Below are positions 38,885 through 49,276 of a stretch of 64,000 nt of DNA, in pieces (within the stretch, counting starts at the first letter, position 1; each line of letters starts with the position of its first letter). Below the pieces are notes generated by a model that made no database searches, was not told the origin of the DNA, and saw only the letters and a list, made by a program, of their open reading frames with translations. This DNA is from Stutzerimonas azotifigens DSM 17556 (GTDB taxonomy: Bacteria > Pseudomonadota > Gammaproteobacteria > Pseudomonadales > Pseudomonadaceae): positions 108,504 to 172,503 of the forward strand of contig NZ_KE384413.1 in assembly GCF_000425625.1 (NCBI RefSeq). Direction: 5' to 3'. The position numbers and the translations under genes were made by a program.

Positions 38885-39046
38885 GCGGCCTGCATCGCCG
38901 CGAGGGCGCGCCTGCCACAGAATCGCCTTTCGTGGGAGGCCCGCCCTCGGGGCGATGCTTTTGTGGGAGCGGTCTCGACCGCGAACCTGGCCCCTTGAGT
39001 TCACGGGTCGAGACCGCTCACGAAAAGCCCGACGCCCGCGCCCCGC
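38885..39046. repeat. REP-like inverted repeats after the nif operon
   Basis: GCATCGCCGCGAGGGCG with CTGCCACAG, and GTGGGAGGC with CTCGGGGCGATGC, form an inverted pair at 38894-38960. This is the same family as at 2.55, 29.9 and 56.5 kb. A second inverted pair follows: GAGCGGTCTCGACCGCGAA at about 38969 and its partner GGTCGAGACCGCTCAC at about 39006. No gene seen. Confidence 0.75.
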
Positions 39047-39166
39047 TCAGCAGACTCCGACGCCCAGCTGCAGCAGCGCCATCCCGCCCTGCGCCCAGCC
39101 CCACCAGGCCAGGGCCAGCATCGACGCACCCGCGGCCAGCCAGAGCGGCAGCAACCGCCGGCTCAC
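39047..39166 (-). CDS. Small membrane protein, 39 aa
   Basis: A GTG at 39166 overlaps the stop of the MFS gene (GTGA) and opens a 39-codon frame: SRRLLPLWLAAGASMLALAW, followed by WGWAQGG and a C-terminal Cys. It has one basic-flanked membrane span. The overlap with the upstream gene and the high-GC coding pattern support translation. Its function is unknown; it may be an accessory peptide of the transporter. Confidence 0.5.
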   Translation of the reverse strand: MSRRLLPLWLAAGASMLALAWWGWAQGGMALLQLGVGVC

Positions 39167-40368
39167 GGCGCCACCGCGTCGCGCAGGCGCGCTACCGGCT
39201 GCTCGCGCACCGGCCAGTTGAGCGCCGCGGCCATCAGGCTGAGCAGGATCGACAGTTGCCATACCAGGTCGTAGCTCCCCGTGTGGTCGTACAGGTACCC
39301 GCCCAGCCAGCCGCCGAGGAAGGCGCCGATCTGGTGGAACAGGAAGGCGATGCCGCCGAGCATCGACAGGTTGCGCACGCCGAACAGCGTGGCGACCGTA
39401 CCGTTGGTGAGCGGCACCGTGGACAACCATAGCAGCCCCATGGCGATGCCGAAGGCGTAGGCCGTGACCGTGCTGACCGGCAGCACGACGAAAGCGGTGA
39501 TCACCGCGCCGCGCAGCAGATAGATGGCCGTCAGCAGGCGCGGCTTGGACATCCGTCCGCCGAGCCAGCCGGCGGCGTAGGTGCCGACGATGTTGAACAG
39601 CCCGACCAGCGCCAGCACCGTGGTACCTACCGTCGCCGGCAGGTGCTGGTCCACCAGGTAGGCGGGCAGGTGCACGCCGATGAAGATCAGCTGGAAGCCG
39701 CAGACGAAGAAGCCCAGCGCCAGCAGCCAGAAGCCCGGGTGCACGGAGGCCTCGCGCAAGGCCTCGACGAGCGTCTGGTCGTGGGCCTGGGCCGCGACCG
39801 GCCGGTCCTTCAGCAGGCCGGCCAGCGGCACGATCAGCGCCACCAGCAGCCCCAGCGCCAGCAGCGCCGAGGACCAGCCGAGCCAGCCGAGCAGCCCCAG
39901 CGTGCCCGGCAGCATGGCGAACTGGCCGAAGGAGCCGGCGGCGCTGGCGATGCCCATCGCCATGCTGCGCTGCTCCGGCGCGACGGCGCGGCCGACGGCG
40001 CCGAGCAGCACCGAGAACGAGGTGCCCGACAGCCCGACGCCGATCAGCAACCCGGCGCTCAGCGACAGCGACCAGGGCGAGTCGGCCAGCGCCATCAGGC
40101 CCAGCCCGGCGGCATAGAGCACGCCGCCGACTACCACCGTGCGCGCCGCGCCGAAGCGGTCGGCGATGGCGCCGGCGAAGGGCTGCGTCAGGCCCCAGAT
40201 GAGGTTCTGCAGCGCGATTGCGAAGGCGAACACCTCGCGGCCCCAGCCGAATTCGGCGCTCATCGGCGGCAGGAACAGGCCGAAGCCGTGGCGGGTACCG
40301 AGCGACAGGGCCATGATCAGGGCGGCCGAGGCGAGTACCCAGGCGCTGGTGCGGGATAAGGCAGTCAT
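39163..40368 (-). CDS. MFS transporter at the edge of the cob cluster
   Basis: 401 residues, twelve hydrophobic segments, with GLTQPFAGAIADRFGAARTV as the loop 2-3 motif. It resembles the oxalate/formate antiporter-like MFS branch. As I recall, a related MFS gene (PA1282) follows the cob genes in P. aeruginosa, so this is probably the native neighbour of cobS and the nif cluster lies beside it. It lies 84 bases past the cobS stop on the same strand. Confidence 0.88.
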   Translation of the reverse strand: MTALSRTSAWVLASAALIMALSLGTRHGFGLFLPPMSAEFGWGREVFAFAIALQNLIWGLTQPFAGAIADRFGAARTVVVGGVLYAAGLGLMALADSPWSLSLSAGLLIGVGLSGTSFSVLLGAVGRAVAPEQRSMAMGIASAAGSFGQFAMLPGTLGLLGWLGWSSALLALGLLVALIVPLAGLLKDRPVAAQAHDQTLVEALREASVHPGFWLLALGFFVCGFQLIFIGVHLPAYLVDQHLPATVGTTVLALVGLFNIVGTYAAGWLGGRMSKPRLLTAIYLLRGAVITAFVVLPVSTVTAYAFGIAMGLLWLSTVPLTNGTVATLFGVRNLSMLGGIAFLFHQIGAFLGGWLGGYLYDHTGSYDLVWQLSILLSLMAAALNWPVREQPVARLRDAVAP

Positions 40369-40452
40369 CAGTCAGGTCCTTTGGGGAGGCTGGCGTCTGC
40401 GCGCCATGGCCGGCGATCTATAGTGCCGCCGCCGGGCGGTTTGGCAAGCCTT

Positions 40453-41184
40453 TCAGATCAGCGCGAGGCCCAGCAGCACCGCCGCCTCGGTCAGTTCGAC
40501 CAGCGCGCCGGCGGTGTCGCCGGTGGTCCCGCCGATCCGCCGCCGCATCGAGCGCCGTGCCAGCAGGAAGACCAGCCCCGCCAGCACCAGCGCCAGCAGC
40601 GCCTCCCCCGCCCACAGCAGCACGGCGGCCAGCGCCACCCCGGCGAGCACCCAGAGGGCCACCCTCGCCGGCAGGTGGTCGGCCAGCGCCTGCCCCAGGC
40701 CGCCGGCGCGCACGTAGGGCGTGCACAGGAACAGCGCCAGCAAGGCGCTGCGGCCGAGCAGCGGCGCCAGCAGCAGCGCCGCGCCGGCGCCACGGTCGAG
40801 CAGCGCGACCAGCGCGGCGAACTTGAGCAGCAACAGCAATACCAGCACCACCACTGCCGCCGGGCCGCTGCGCGGGTCCTTCATGATCGCCAGCGTGCGC
40901 TCGCGATCGCCCAGGCCGCCAAGCCAGGCGTCGGCGCTGTCGGCCAGCCCGTCCAGGTGCAGGGCGCCGGTGAGCGCCACCCACAGGCTCAGCAGCAGGG
41001 CCGCCCGAAGGAACGTCGGCGCCTCGGCCAGCAGCGCGCCGGCCAGCCAGAGCACGGTGCCGAGCGCCAGCCCCACCAGCGGATAGCACAGCAGCGAGCG
41101 GCCGATGGCGCTCGGGGTCGGCATGCCGGGCAGGCGCACCGGCACGATGGTGAGGAACTGCAGGGCGATCAGCAGGGGCTGCAT
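40453..41184 (-). CDS. cobS: CobS (CobV), adenosylcobinamide-GDP ribazoletransferase
   Basis: 243 residues, membrane protein with several hydrophobic segments. The catalytic metal-binding motif HLDGLADSADAWLGG is near residue 75, followed by RTLAIMKDPRSGPAAV. It joins alpha-ribazole to adenosylcobinamide-GDP, the last step of cobalamin assembly. Its ATG lies inside the end of cobC (16-base overlap), and it is the last cob gene of the operon. Confidence 0.94.
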   Translation of the reverse strand: MQPLLIALQFLTIVPVRLPGMPTPSAIGRSLLCYPLVGLALGTVLWLAGALLAEAPTFLRAALLLSLWVALTGALHLDGLADSADAWLGGLGDRERTLAIMKDPRSGPAAVVVLVLLLLLKFAALVALLDRGAGAALLLAPLLGRSALLALFLCTPYVRAGGLGQALADHLPARVALWVLAGVALAAVLLWAGEALLALVLAGLVFLLARRSMRRRIGGTTGDTAGALVELTEAAVLLGLALI

Positions 41185-41750
41185 GGGGGCGCCTCGGCCA
41201 GGCAGGCCGGATCGAAGCCGTGCAGGCTGGCGTGGCCAACCTCCACCTCCAGTAGCCGCTCGCGCGGCAGGCCGCGCTGGCGCGCCAGCAGCAGGCGCAT
41301 GACGCCGCCATGGCCGATCACCAGGACGCGACCCTGGCGAAAACGTGCGACCAGCCGTTGCATGGCCGCCAGTGTCCGGGCCTCGAAGGCCACCAGCGGC
41401 TCTCCGAACGGAGGCGTATGCCCATAAGGATCGGCCCAGAAAAGGCCGAGCGCCTCGGCGTGGGTCTGCATCAGCTCGGCGGCGGTGCGTCCCTCCCAGA
41501 GGCCGAAATGCAGTTCGCGCAGGTCGGGCTCGATGATCAGCGGCAGGCCGGTCGATTCCGCCAGCTCCGTAGCGAAGGCGGCGCAGCGCTGCAAGGGCGA
41601 GCTGACCAGCACGTCCCAGGGACCGGCGCCGACCAGCGCCTGGCGCATCTGCTGCCAGCCACGGGCGGTCAGCGCATCGTCGAGGCTGCCGCGCAGGCCG
41701 CCGCCCCGCTCGGTTTCCCCGTGGCGCAGCAGGTCGATGCGCGCGCTCAC
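41169..41750 (-). CDS. cobC: CobC, alpha-ribazole phosphatase (histidine phosphatase family)
   Basis: 193 residues. The phosphohistidine motif [11 protein letters not shown] is near the N-terminus, with SSPLQRC and GHGGVMR completing the active site. It removes the phosphate of alpha-ribazole phosphate. The GTG start at 41750 overlaps the cobT stop (GTGA). Confidence 0.9.
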   Translation of the reverse strand: MSARIDLLRHGETERGGGLRGSLDDALTARGWQQMRQALVGAGPWDVLVSSPLQRCAAFATELAESTGLPLIIEPDLRELHFGLWEGRTAAELMQTHAEALGLFWADPYGHTPPFGEPLVAFEARTLAAMQRLVARFRQGRVLVIGHGGVMRLLLARQRGLPRERLLEVEVGHASLHGFDPACLAEAPPCSPC

Positions 41751-42799
41751 GCCGGCCGCTCCGACACCGCGGCCTCGGCGAAGGTCGCCATGCCGACGTG
41801 CAGCGCGCAGGCCTGCTGCAGCAGCGGTACCGCCAGCGCCGCCCCGCTGCCCTCGCCCAGGCGCAGGCCGAGATCGAGCAGCGGCTCGGCGTCCAGCGCG
41901 TCGAGCACGGCGGCGTGGCCTGGCTCCGCGGAGCGGTGGGCGAAGAACAGCCAGGACCAGCAGCCGGCATTCAGGTTCACCGCCAGCAGCGCGGCGACCG
42001 TGCAGATGTAGCCGTCCACCAGCGCCGCGATGCCCTGCTGCGCGCAGGCCAGGTAGGCGCCGGCCAGCGCGGCGAGCTCGAAGCCGCCGAGCCGCCGCAG
42101 CGCCTCCAGCGGCTCGTCGCAATGGGGCCGGTGCAGGGCCAGGGCGCGCTCGATCACCGCCGCCTTGTGCGCGACGCCGGCGCCGTCGAGCCCGGTGCCC
42201 GGGCCGACCAGCTCGGCGGCCGGCCGATCGAGCAGCACGCAGGCCAGCGCGCAGGCAGCGGTGGTGTTACCGATGCCCATCTCGCCGCCGATGAACAGCC
42301 GCGTGCCGGCCACCCGCGCCCGGGCCACGGCGTCGGCGCCGGCCTGCAGGGCCAGCCGGCACTGCTCGGCGCTCATCGCCGGCGCGCGGGTGAAGTTCGC
42401 CGTGCCCGGCCCCAGCGCCAGGCGCCGAACGCCTTCCAGTGCAGCGCCCGACACCGTGCCCAGGTCGAGCACCTCCAGCGGGGCGCCAAGCCGCTCGGCG
42501 AGCACGCTGATGGCCGCACCGCCGCGCACGAAGTTGCGCAGCATTTCGCCGGTCACTGCCTGCGGAAAGGCCGACACGCCCTCCTCCACCACGCCGTGGT
42601 CGCCGGCGAACAGGCTGATCCAGAGCGGCTCGGCGCGGGGCCGCGAGTCGCCCTGCAAGGCCGCGAGCTGCACCGCCAGGCTCTCCAGCAGGCCCAACGA
42701 GCCCTGCGGTTTGGTCAGCGTACGCTGCCTCTGCAGCGCCGCCTCGCGTACCTGCGCATCGGGCTGCCGGCACGCGGCGGTCCACCAGGCCGCGCTCAC
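41747..42799 (-). CDS. cobT: CobT, nicotinate-nucleotide--dimethylbenzimidazole phosphoribosyltransferase
   Basis: 350 residues, the usual length. Signatures include [54 protein letters not shown] and [10 protein letters not shown]. The general-base glutamate is in the C-terminal [18 protein letters not shown] segment. It activates dimethylbenzimidazole to alpha-ribazole phosphate. The GTG start at 42799 overlaps the cobU stop by GTGA. Confidence 0.95.
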   Translation of the reverse strand: MSAAWWTAACRQPDAQVREAALQRQRTLTKPQGSLGLLESLAVQLAALQGDSRPRAEPLWISLFAGDHGVVEEGVSAFPQAVTGEMLRNFVRGGAAISVLAERLGAPLEVLDLGTVSGAALEGVRRLALGPGTANFTRAPAMSAEQCRLALQAGADAVARARVAGTRLFIGGEMGIGNTTAACALACVLLDRPAAELVGPGTGLDGAGVAHKAAVIERALALHRPHCDEPLEALRRLGGFELAALAGAYLACAQQGIAALVDGYICTVAALLAVNLNAGCWSWLFFAHRSAEPGHAAVLDALDAEPLLDLGLRLGEGSGAALAVPLLQQACALHVGMATFAEAAVSERPA

Positions 42800-43320
42800 A
42801 GCGGCGCACCCTTCAGCACGCAGGGCAAGCCGGCCACGCTGAACACCACCCGCTCGGCCTCGGCGGCCACCGCCTGGTGCAGCCAGCCGGCCTCGTCGAC
42901 GTAGCGCCGCGTGAGTTCGCCAAGCGGCACCACGCCCAGGCCGGTCTCGTTGCTCACCAGGATCACCCTCCCGGGCAGCGACGGCAGCCGCTCGAGCAGG
43001 GCCCGGCGTTCGGCGGCCAGGCGCTGCGGATCGTCGAGCAACAGCAGATTGGTCAGCCACAGCGTCAGGCAGTCGACCAGCAGGCAGCGCCTCGCCCCGC
43101 TCTGCTCGGCGAGCACGCGCGCCAGCTCCAGCGGCTCCTCCACCAGCTGCCAGCCGGTCGGGCGGCGCCGGCGATGATGGGCGACGCGTTCAGCCATTTC
43201 CGCGTCCAGCGCCTGGCTGGTGGCGATGTAGACGACCTCCAGCCCGCTGGCAGTGGCCAGGCGCTCGGCCAGGGCGCTCTTGCCCGAGCGGGCACCGCCG
43301 AGGATCAGTTCGACACTCAT
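42796..43320 (-). CDS. cobU: CobU (CobP), adenosylcobinamide kinase/guanylyltransferase
   Basis: 174 residues. The P-loop [15 protein letters not shown] starts at residue 8. [21 protein letters not shown] carries the guanylylated histidine region, and [13 protein letters not shown] and [11 protein letters not shown] are signatures. It phosphorylates adenosylcobinamide and adds GMP. The ATG overlaps the cobQ stop (ATGA). Confidence 0.95.
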   Translation of the reverse strand: MSVELILGGARSGKSALAERLATASGLEVVYIATSQALDAEMAERVAHHRRRRPTGWQLVEEPLELARVLAEQSGARRCLLVDCLTLWLTNLLLLDDPQRLAAERRALLERLPSLPGRVILVSNETGLGVVPLGELTRRYVDEAGWLHQAVAAEAERVVFSVAGLPCVLKGAPL

Positions 43321-44792
43321 GGGGTTTCCTCTTCGCGGGCGTCCAGCCCGCACAGCGCGCGCAGCCGCGCGGTGTCCAGATGCGCCTCGACCAGATCGGC
43401 AAGGCGCTCGATGTCGCGCTCGCGCAGGGCGGCGTAGTCGGCCGTCTCGGCCTGGCGCAGGCCGGCCCAGCGCAGCAGCGCGGTGCAGGCCGCCGGGTTT
43501 TGGAACAGGCCGTGCAGGTAGGTGCCGCACAACTGGCCGTCGACGCTGAGCGCGCCATCGGTACGGCCGTCGGCCAGGGTGACGGCAGGCCGGTCCAGCG
43601 CCGGTCCCCGGCTCACGCCCGCGTGAATCTCGTAGCCGGACACCGGCGCCCCCTCCAGCCAGAGCGCCCCGGCAACGTTGCGCAGCTGCTTCTCGGCCTG
43701 CAGTTCGGTGGAAAAATCGAGCAGGCCCAGCCCGTCGCAACGGCCCGGCGGGCCCTCCAGCCCGAGCGGATCGTCGATCGAGCGGCCAAGCATCTGGAAG
43801 CCGCCGCAGATGCCCAGCAGCCGGCCGCCGTAGCGCAGGTGCCGGCGGATCGCCTCGTCCCAGCCGGCGGCGCGCAGGCGTTCGAGGTCGGCGCGCACGC
43901 TCTTCGAGCCGGGCAGCACCATCAGCTCGGCCGGCGGAATCGGCTCGCCGGGACCGACGAAGCGCAGGTCCACCTGCGGGTGCAGGCGCAGCGGGTCGAA
44001 GTCGGTGTGGTTGCTGATACGGGGCAGCACCGGCACCACCACCCGCAGCAGCTCGCCGGCCTTGGCCGCCTGCCGCGCGTCGATCGCATCCTCGGCCTCC
44101 AGGTGCAGGTCGTGCAGATACGGCAGCACGCCGAGCACGGGCTTGCCGGTGTATGCCTCGAGCCAGTCCAGCCCTGGCTGGAGCAGGGCCAGGTCGCCGC
44201 GGAAACGGTTGATGACGAAGCCGGCGACGCGCGCCCGCTCGCTCTCCGACAGCAGCGCCAGGGTGCCGACCAGGTGGGCGAACACGCCGCCGCGGTCGAT
44301 GTCGGCGATCAGGATCACCGGGCAGTCCACCGTCTCGGCGAAGCCCATGTTGGCGATGTCGTGCTCGCGCAGGTTGATTTCCGCCGGCGAGCCCGCGCCT
44401 TCCACCAGCACCAGTCGGTAGGCCTCGCGCAGGCGCCGGTGCGAGGCCAGCACCGCCGCGCGGGCGACGCGCTTGTAGTGGTGGTAGGCGCACGCATCCA
44501 TGTTGCCCACGGCACGGCCGTGAACGATGACCTGTGCGCCGACATCGCTGTTGGGTTTGAGCAGCACCGGGTTCATGTCGGTGTGCGGCGCCAGCCCGCA
44601 GGCCAGCGCCTGCACCGCCTGGGCTCGGCCGATCTCGCCGCCGTCGGCGGTGACCGCGGAATTGAGCGCCATGTTCTGCGGCTTGAACGGCGCCACCTGC
44701 ACGCCCTGGCGGCGGGCCCAGCGGCCGAGCGCGGTCACCAGCGTGCTCTTGCCGGCGTCGGAGGTGGTGCCCTGCACCATGAGCGTGGTCAT
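43317..44792 (-). CDS. cobQ: CobQ (CbiP), cobyric acid synthase
   Basis: 491 residues. The N-terminal ATPase domain has [18 protein letters not shown] and [13 protein letters not shown]. The C-terminal glutamine amidotransferase domain has the catalytic Cys in [12 protein letters not shown] and the His in [10 protein letters not shown]. It amidates four side chains of adenosylcobyrinate diamide. The start at 44792 overlaps the cobD stop by ATGA. Confidence 0.96.
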   Translation of the reverse strand: MTTLMVQGTTSDAGKSTLVTALGRWARRQGVQVAPFKPQNMALNSAVTADGGEIGRAQAVQALACGLAPHTDMNPVLLKPNSDVGAQVIVHGRAVGNMDACAYHHYKRVARAAVLASHRRLREAYRLVLVEGAGSPAEINLREHDIANMGFAETVDCPVILIADIDRGGVFAHLVGTLALLSESERARVAGFVINRFRGDLALLQPGLDWLEAYTGKPVLGVLPYLHDLHLEAEDAIDARQAAKAGELLRVVVPVLPRISNHTDFDPLRLHPQVDLRFVGPGEPIPPAELMVLPGSKSVRADLERLRAAGWDEAIRRHLRYGGRLLGICGGFQMLGRSIDDPLGLEGPPGRCDGLGLLDFSTELQAEKQLRNVAGALWLEGAPVSGYEIHAGVSRGPALDRPAVTLADGRTDGALSVDGQLCGTYLHGLFQNPAACTALLRWAGLRQAETADYAALRERDIERLADLVEAHLDTARLRALCGLDAREEETP

Positions 44793-45778
44793 GCCCGTAG
44801 CCCTCGCCAGCGGAGCGCCTCGTCGAGTCGCGCCCATTGCGCGTCGTCCGCCGGCAGCCCCAGGCGCACGCTCGACGGGTGACGGAACAGCCGCACCAGA
44901 ATGCCGCGGCTGGCCAACGCGTCGGCGAGCGCCGCGGCGCGGTCGGTCAGCACCCACTGGAAGAGCGCGCAGCCGCCCGCCGGCGTCAGCAGATGGCGGC
45001 GCAGCGATGCCTCCAGACGCCGGCCGTCCTGCAGCAGCCGCTCGCGCTGCTGCGCCTGGGCGGCTTGATCGGCGAGCAGCGCGGCGGCCACCGCGCGGGT
45101 CGGACCGGCCACCGTCCAGGGTCCCAGTTCGGCCTCCAGACGCCCCAATAGCGCCGCTTCGGCGAAGACGAAGCCGAGCCGGGCACCGGCCAGGCCGAAG
45201 AACTTGCCGAACGAGCGCAGCACGATCAGCCCCGGCCGCGGGCAGCAGGTGGCCAGGCTCTGCTCGGGGGTGCAGTCGACGAAGGCCTCGTCGACGACCA
45301 GCCAGCCGCCGTGCTCGGCCAGTTCGGCATGCCAGGCGAGCAACTGCGCCGGGGCGATGCGTCGCCCGGTGGGGTTGTTCGGGTTGACCACCACCAGCAC
45401 GTCGAGCCGGCGGGCCGACCGCCGCGCGGCGCCTTCGCTGAAGGTCAGCACCTGGTGTCCGGCGCGTTGCCAGGCGTGCGCGTGCTCGCCATAGCAGGGC
45501 GAGACGATGCCCACCTCGGCGCGCGGGCGCAGCCGCGGCAGCGCCTGGATGGCGGCCTGGCTGCCGGCCACCGGCAACAACGACGGGCTGCCGTAGTAGC
45601 CGGCCGCCGCCGCCAGCAGGCCGTCGTCCGGTTCGGGCAGGCGCGTCCAGGCCTCGGCGGGCAGCGGCGGCAAGGCCGGGCCATAAGGCGCGATACCGGT
45701 GGACAGGTCCAGCCAGCCGGACAGGGGAATGCCGTAGCGGCGCGCCGCCGCGCGCAGGCGTCCACCGTGCTCAAGCAT
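44789..45778 (-). CDS. cobD: CobD, threonine-phosphate decarboxylase (PLP enzyme)
   Basis: 329 residues, aminotransferase fold type [12 protein letters not shown] is at about 130, VVDEAFVDC at 160, and the PLP lysine is in [16 protein letters not shown] near 195. [10 protein letters not shown] is near the C-terminus. It makes aminopropanol phosphate for the lower-loop linker. It overlaps cbiB by eight bases. In P. denitrificans nomenclature this is CobC. Confidence 0.93.
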   Translation of the reverse strand: MLEHGGRLRAAARRYGIPLSGWLDLSTGIAPYGPALPPLPAEAWTRLPEPDDGLLAAAAGYYGSPSLLPVAGSQAAIQALPRLRPRAEVGIVSPCYGEHAHAWQRAGHQVLTFSEGAARRSARRLDVLVVVNPNNPTGRRIAPAQLLAWHAELAEHGGWLVVDEAFVDCTPEQSLATCCPRPGLIVLRSFGKFFGLAGARLGFVFAEAALLGRLEAELGPWTVAGPTRAVAAALLADQAAQAQQRERLLQDGRRLEASLRRHLLTPAGGCALFQWVLTDRAAALADALASRGILVRLFRHPSSVRLGLPADDAQWARLDEALRWRGLRA

Positions 45779-46685
45779 CGAGCCAGCCTCCCAGCAGCAG
45801 CAGCAGCGCCAGCCACAGGCCGACGCCGCCCCACACCAGGTCCAGCGCGCGCTCGATGTCGCGGGCGTCCGGCGCCGGCCCCTCGCCCAGCGCCGGGCGC
45901 AGGTGCGCCACGCCGTGATAGATCGCCGGCCCGCCGAGCGACACGCCGAGTGCGCCGGCCCCGGCGGCCATCACCGGCCCGGCGTTGGGGCTGTCCCAGG
46001 CCCTGGCCTGGCGTGCCCAGCAGCGCAGCGCGGTTCGCGTCCGCCCGAGCAGCGCATAGGTCAGCGCGGCCAGCCGCGCGGGGATCAGATTGAGCAGGTC
46101 GTCGATGCGCGCGGCGGCCCAGCCGAAGCGCTCGTAGCGCTCGATCCGGTAGCCCCACATGGCGTCCAGGGTGTTGCTCAGACGGTAGAGCACCACGCCC
46201 GGGGCGCCGGCCACGGCGAACCAGAACAGCGCGGCGAACACCGCGTCGCTGCCGTTCTCCAGCACCGATTCGGTGGCGGCGCGGGCCACGCCCGCCTCGT
46301 CCAGGGCCGCGGTGTCGCGGCTGACGATGCGTCCGACCCACCGGCGCGCCTGCGCCAGGTCGCCCTCGCGCAGCGCCTGGACGATCGGCAGCACGTGGTC
46401 GCCCAGGCTGCGCAGGCCGAGCGCGAGGTACAGCAGCGCCACCTCCACCAGCCAGCCGACGCCCGGCAGCAGGCTCAGCAGCCAGGCGGCCAGGACCGGC
46501 GGCAGCACCGCCAGGCACCAGGCGGTGACCCCGTGGCTGCGCCAGCCGCGGCCGTCGGCGCCGTTCAGCCGCCGCTCGATGCGGTCGGCCAGGCTGCCGA
46601 AGGCCACCAGTGGGTGCGCACGCCTAGGCTCGCCGAACAGCAGGTCCAGCAGCAGCGCGGCCGCCACGGCCAAGGCCAGGCTCAC
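45771..46685 (-). CDS. cbiB: CbiB, adenosylcobinamide-phosphate synthase (membrane)
   Basis: 304 residues with several membrane segments. Signatures are [16 protein letters not shown] near residue 15, [34 protein letters not shown], and [14 protein letters not shown]. It joins aminopropanol (phosphate) to cobyric acid. In P. denitrificans nomenclature this is CobD. It starts 55 bases past the bluB stop. Confidence 0.95.
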   Translation of the reverse strand: MSLALAVAAALLLDLLFGEPRRAHPLVAFGSLADRIERRLNGADGRGWRSHGVTAWCLAVLPPVLAAWLLSLLPGVGWLVEVALLYLALGLRSLGDHVLPIVQALREGDLAQARRWVGRIVSRDTAALDEAGVARAATESVLENGSDAVFAALFWFAVAGAPGVVLYRLSNTLDAMWGYRIERYERFGWAAARIDDLLNLIPARLAALTYALLGRTRTALRCWARQARAWDSPNAGPVMAAGAGALGVSLGGPAIYHGVAHLRPALGEGPAPDARDIERALDLVWGGVGLWLALLLLLGGWLDA

Positions 46686-46740
46686 GGGCGGGCTCCCGGC
46701 AGGGAAAAGAGACGGGGGTAGAGGCGCATCCGTTGCGTCA

Positions 46741-47385
46741 TCAGCAGTTCCATTGGTTTTCCGACAGCAGTTCGTCCAGCGGCCGCGGCTCGGTCCAGCC
46801 TTCGAGCGCCAGCATCGGCGCCGGGTAGAAGGCCTCGACCGGTCCGAGGCAGAGGATCGCCACCGGCCGGGCGCCGGACGGCGCGCCGAGCAGTTCGGCC
46901 AGCGCCCCGGGGTCGAACAGCGAGACCCAGCCCATGCCGAGCCCCTCCGCCCGCGCGGCGAGCCAGAGATTCTGAACGGCGCAGGCGACGGACGCCAGAT
47001 CCATTTCCGGCAGAGTGCGCCGGCCGAACAGGTGACCTTCGCGCCCGTCCATCAGCGAAACCACCAGCAGCTCGGCGCACTGGCCGATGCCCTCGACCTT
47101 CAACCGCATGAATTCGTCGCGCCGCTCGCCCAGCGCCTCGGCCGTGCGCTGGCGCTCCTGCTCGACCAGCGCAGCGATCGCCGCGCGCAGGTCGGGGCGG
47201 GTGATGCGGATGAACCGCCACGGCTGCATCAGCCCCACGCTGGGCGCCGCATGGGCGGCTTCCAGCAGGCGCGCGAGGGTGTCGGCCGGGACCTCGCCGC
47301 CGGCGAAGTGGCGCATGTCGCGGCGCTCGGCGATGGCCCGGTAGACTGCCGCGCGTTCCTCGGGGCTGAAGGCGTGCCCGCTCAT
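46741..47385 (-). CDS. bluB: BluB, 5,6-dimethylbenzimidazole synthase
   Basis: 214 residues, nitroreductase fold. [20 protein letters not shown] and [17 protein letters not shown] are BluB signatures, with VGLMQPW distinguishing it from general nitroreductases. It fragments FMNH2 with oxygen to make the lower ligand of cobalamin. Aerobic ligand synthesis fits the organism. It overlaps cobB by ATGA. Confidence 0.94.
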   Translation of the reverse strand: MSGHAFSPEERAAVYRAIAERRDMRHFAGGEVPADTLARLLEAAHAAPSVGLMQPWRFIRITRPDLRAAIAALVEQERQRTAEALGERRDEFMRLKVEGIGQCAELLVVSLMDGREGHLFGRRTLPEMDLASVACAVQNLWLAARAEGLGMGWVSLFDPGALAELLGAPSGARPVAILCLGPVEAFYPAPMLALEGWTEPRPLDELLSENQWNC

Positions 47386-48674
47386 GGCCGCAGCAGGCTC
47401 GCCGCCGCCCGCGGATCGGACGGCAGGTAGAAGTGGATGTAGGACGCTGTCAGCCGCCCGTGCCCGAACACCGCCTCGGCGGTGCCCCGCCCGTTCGGGC
47501 AGCTGCCGCGGACGAAGGGCTGCAGCGGCGATTCCAGCCGCGAGTAGTGGAAGCTGTGCCCGCGCAGGCGGCCTTCCGGCAGCGTCGCCTCCTGCAGCGC
47601 CAGCGCGGCCAGGCGCGACTGCATCCGCGCTTCACCGGGCAGCAGGCCGAGCATCGGCGCGCTGGCGCCGTCACGGTCGGTCAGGCGTTCGAGCAGGTAG
47701 AGCATGCCGCCGCACTCGGCGAGGATCGGCTTACCGGCGGCATGGTGCGCGTGGATGTCGTCGGCCAGGCCCTGGTTTTCGGCCAGGGCCCGCAAGTGCA
47801 GCTCGGGGTAACCGCCCGGCAGGTACAGGCTGTCCACCTCGGGCAGCCGCGAGCCGGCCAGCGGAGAAAAGAACTGCAGCGTCGCGCCGAGCTCGGCCAG
47901 CAGGTCGAGGTTGGCCTGGTAGAGGAAGGCGAAGGCGGCGTCCCGGGCGATGCCGATGCGCACGCCGTCGAGCAGCCGCGGGCGCTCGCCGGTCGCGCCG
48001 GGCTCGAAGCGCACCGGCGCCGGCAGGCGGGTGTCGGCACTGGCCGCCAGGGCATCGGCGGCCGCGTCCAGGCGCCGGTCGAGGTCGGCCAGTTCCTCGG
48101 CCGCGACCAGCCCGAGATGCCGGCTCGGCAGCTCGAAATCGCCTCCGCGCGGCAAGGCGCCGAACCAGCGCAGCCCCGCCGGCGTGGCGTCCCGCAGGAT
48201 CTCGCCATGCCGCGCGCTGCCGACCCGGTTGGCCAGCACCCCGGCGAACGGCAGGTCCGGCTGGAAGCTCGCCAGGCCATGGGCCAGGGCGCCGAAGGTC
48301 TGCGCCATGGCCGCGCCGTCGATCACCGCCAGCACCGGCACGCCGAAGCGCCGTGCCAGGTCGGCGGCGCTGGGATTGCCGTCGAACAGCCCCATCACGC
48401 CTTCGATCAGGATCAGCTCGGCCTCTCCTGCGGCCTCCCACAGCAGGCGCCGCGACTCCGCCTCGCCGACCATCCACTGGTCGAGCTGGTAGACCGGCCG
48501 GCCGCTGGCGCGGGCGAGGATGGTCGGATCGAGGAAGTCCGGCCCGCACTTGAACACCCGCACGCGCTTGCCCTGGCGCGCATGCAGCCGCGCCAGGGCG
48601 GCGGTGACGGTGGTCTTGCCCTGACCGGAGGCCGGTGCGGCAATCAGCAATGCCGGGCAGGCTCGCACCGGCAT
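47382..48674 (-). CDS. cobB: CobB (CbiA), cobyrinate a,c-diamide synthase
   Basis: 430 residues. The N-terminal P-loop-like APASGQGKTTVTAALARLH is followed by FKCGPDFLDPTILARASGRP and EGVMGLFDG. The amidotransferase domain has the catalytic Cys in ILAECGGMLYLLE and a final GHSFHYSRLE. It amidates the a and c side chains. It overlaps cobO at its start by one base. Confidence 0.95.
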   Translation of the reverse strand: MPVRACPALLIAAPASGQGKTTVTAALARLHARQGKRVRVFKCGPDFLDPTILARASGRPVYQLDQWMVGEAESRRLLWEAAGEAELILIEGVMGLFDGNPSAADLARRFGVPVLAVIDGAAMAQTFGALAHGLASFQPDLPFAGVLANRVGSARHGEILRDATPAGLRWFGALPRGGDFELPSRHLGLVAAEELADLDRRLDAAADALAASADTRLPAPVRFEPGATGERPRLLDGVRIGIARDAAFAFLYQANLDLLAELGATLQFFSPLAGSRLPEVDSLYLPGGYPELHLRALAENQGLADDIHAHHAAGKPILAECGGMLYLLERLTDRDGASAPMLGLLPGEARMQSRLAALALQEATLPEGRLRGHSFHYSRLESPLQPFVRGSCPNGRGTAEAVFGHGRLTASYIHFYLPSDPRAAASLLRP

Positions 48675-49276
48675 CAGAACTCCACTCCCTTCTGTGCCTT
48701 CACCCCGGCCTTGAACGCATGCTTGACCAGCGTCATCTCGGTGACGGTGTCGGCGGCCTCGATCAGTTCCAGCGGCGCGCCCCGCCCGGTCACCACCACG
48801 TGCTGGCGCAGCGGCCGCGACTGGATGTCGTGCAGCACCCCGTCCAGGTCGAGGTAGCCGTACTTCAGGGCGATGTTCAGCTCGTCCAGGACCACCAGGC
48901 CGATACCCGGATCGGCCAGCAGTTCGACCGCCACCGCCCAGGCCTCGCGGGCCCTGGCGATGTCGCGCTGGCGGTCCTGGGTTTCCCAGGTGAAGCCTTC
49001 GCCCATGACGTGATAGCGCACCTCCCCGGGGAAGCGCCGGAAGAAGCTTTCCTCGCCGGTGCTGGCCGCGCCCTTGATGAACTGCACCACGCCGACCTTG
49101 ATGCCATGGCCCAGCGCGCGGGCGACCATGCCGAAGGCCGAGCTGCTCTTGCCTTTGCCGTTGCCAGTGTGCACCAGCAGCAGGCCGTATTCGTCCTGGG
49201 CTTCGGCGATCTTCGCATCGACCACCGCCTTCTTGCGCTGCATGCGCGCCTTGTGCCGGGCGTCGCGCGCGTCCAT
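48674..49276 (-). CDS. cobO: CobO, cob(I)yrinic acid a,c-diamide adenosyltransferase
   Basis: 200 residues. P-loop LLVHTGNGKGKSSSAFGM, then VGVVQFIKGAASTGEE, VVLDELNIALKYGYLD and VVVTGRGAP, all CobA/CobO signatures. It adenosylates the corrin cobalt. The ATG at 49276 overlaps the stop of the membrane protein upstream by one base. Confidence 0.95.
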   Translation of the reverse strand: MDARDARHKARMQRKKAVVDAKIAEAQDEYGLLLVHTGNGKGKSSSAFGMVARALGHGIKVGVVQFIKGAASTGEESFFRRFPGEVRYHVMGEGFTWETQDRQRDIARAREAWAVAVELLADPGIGLVVLDELNIALKYGYLDLDGVLHDIQSRPLRQHVVVTGRGAPLELIEAADTVTEMTLVKHAFKAGVKAQKGVEF

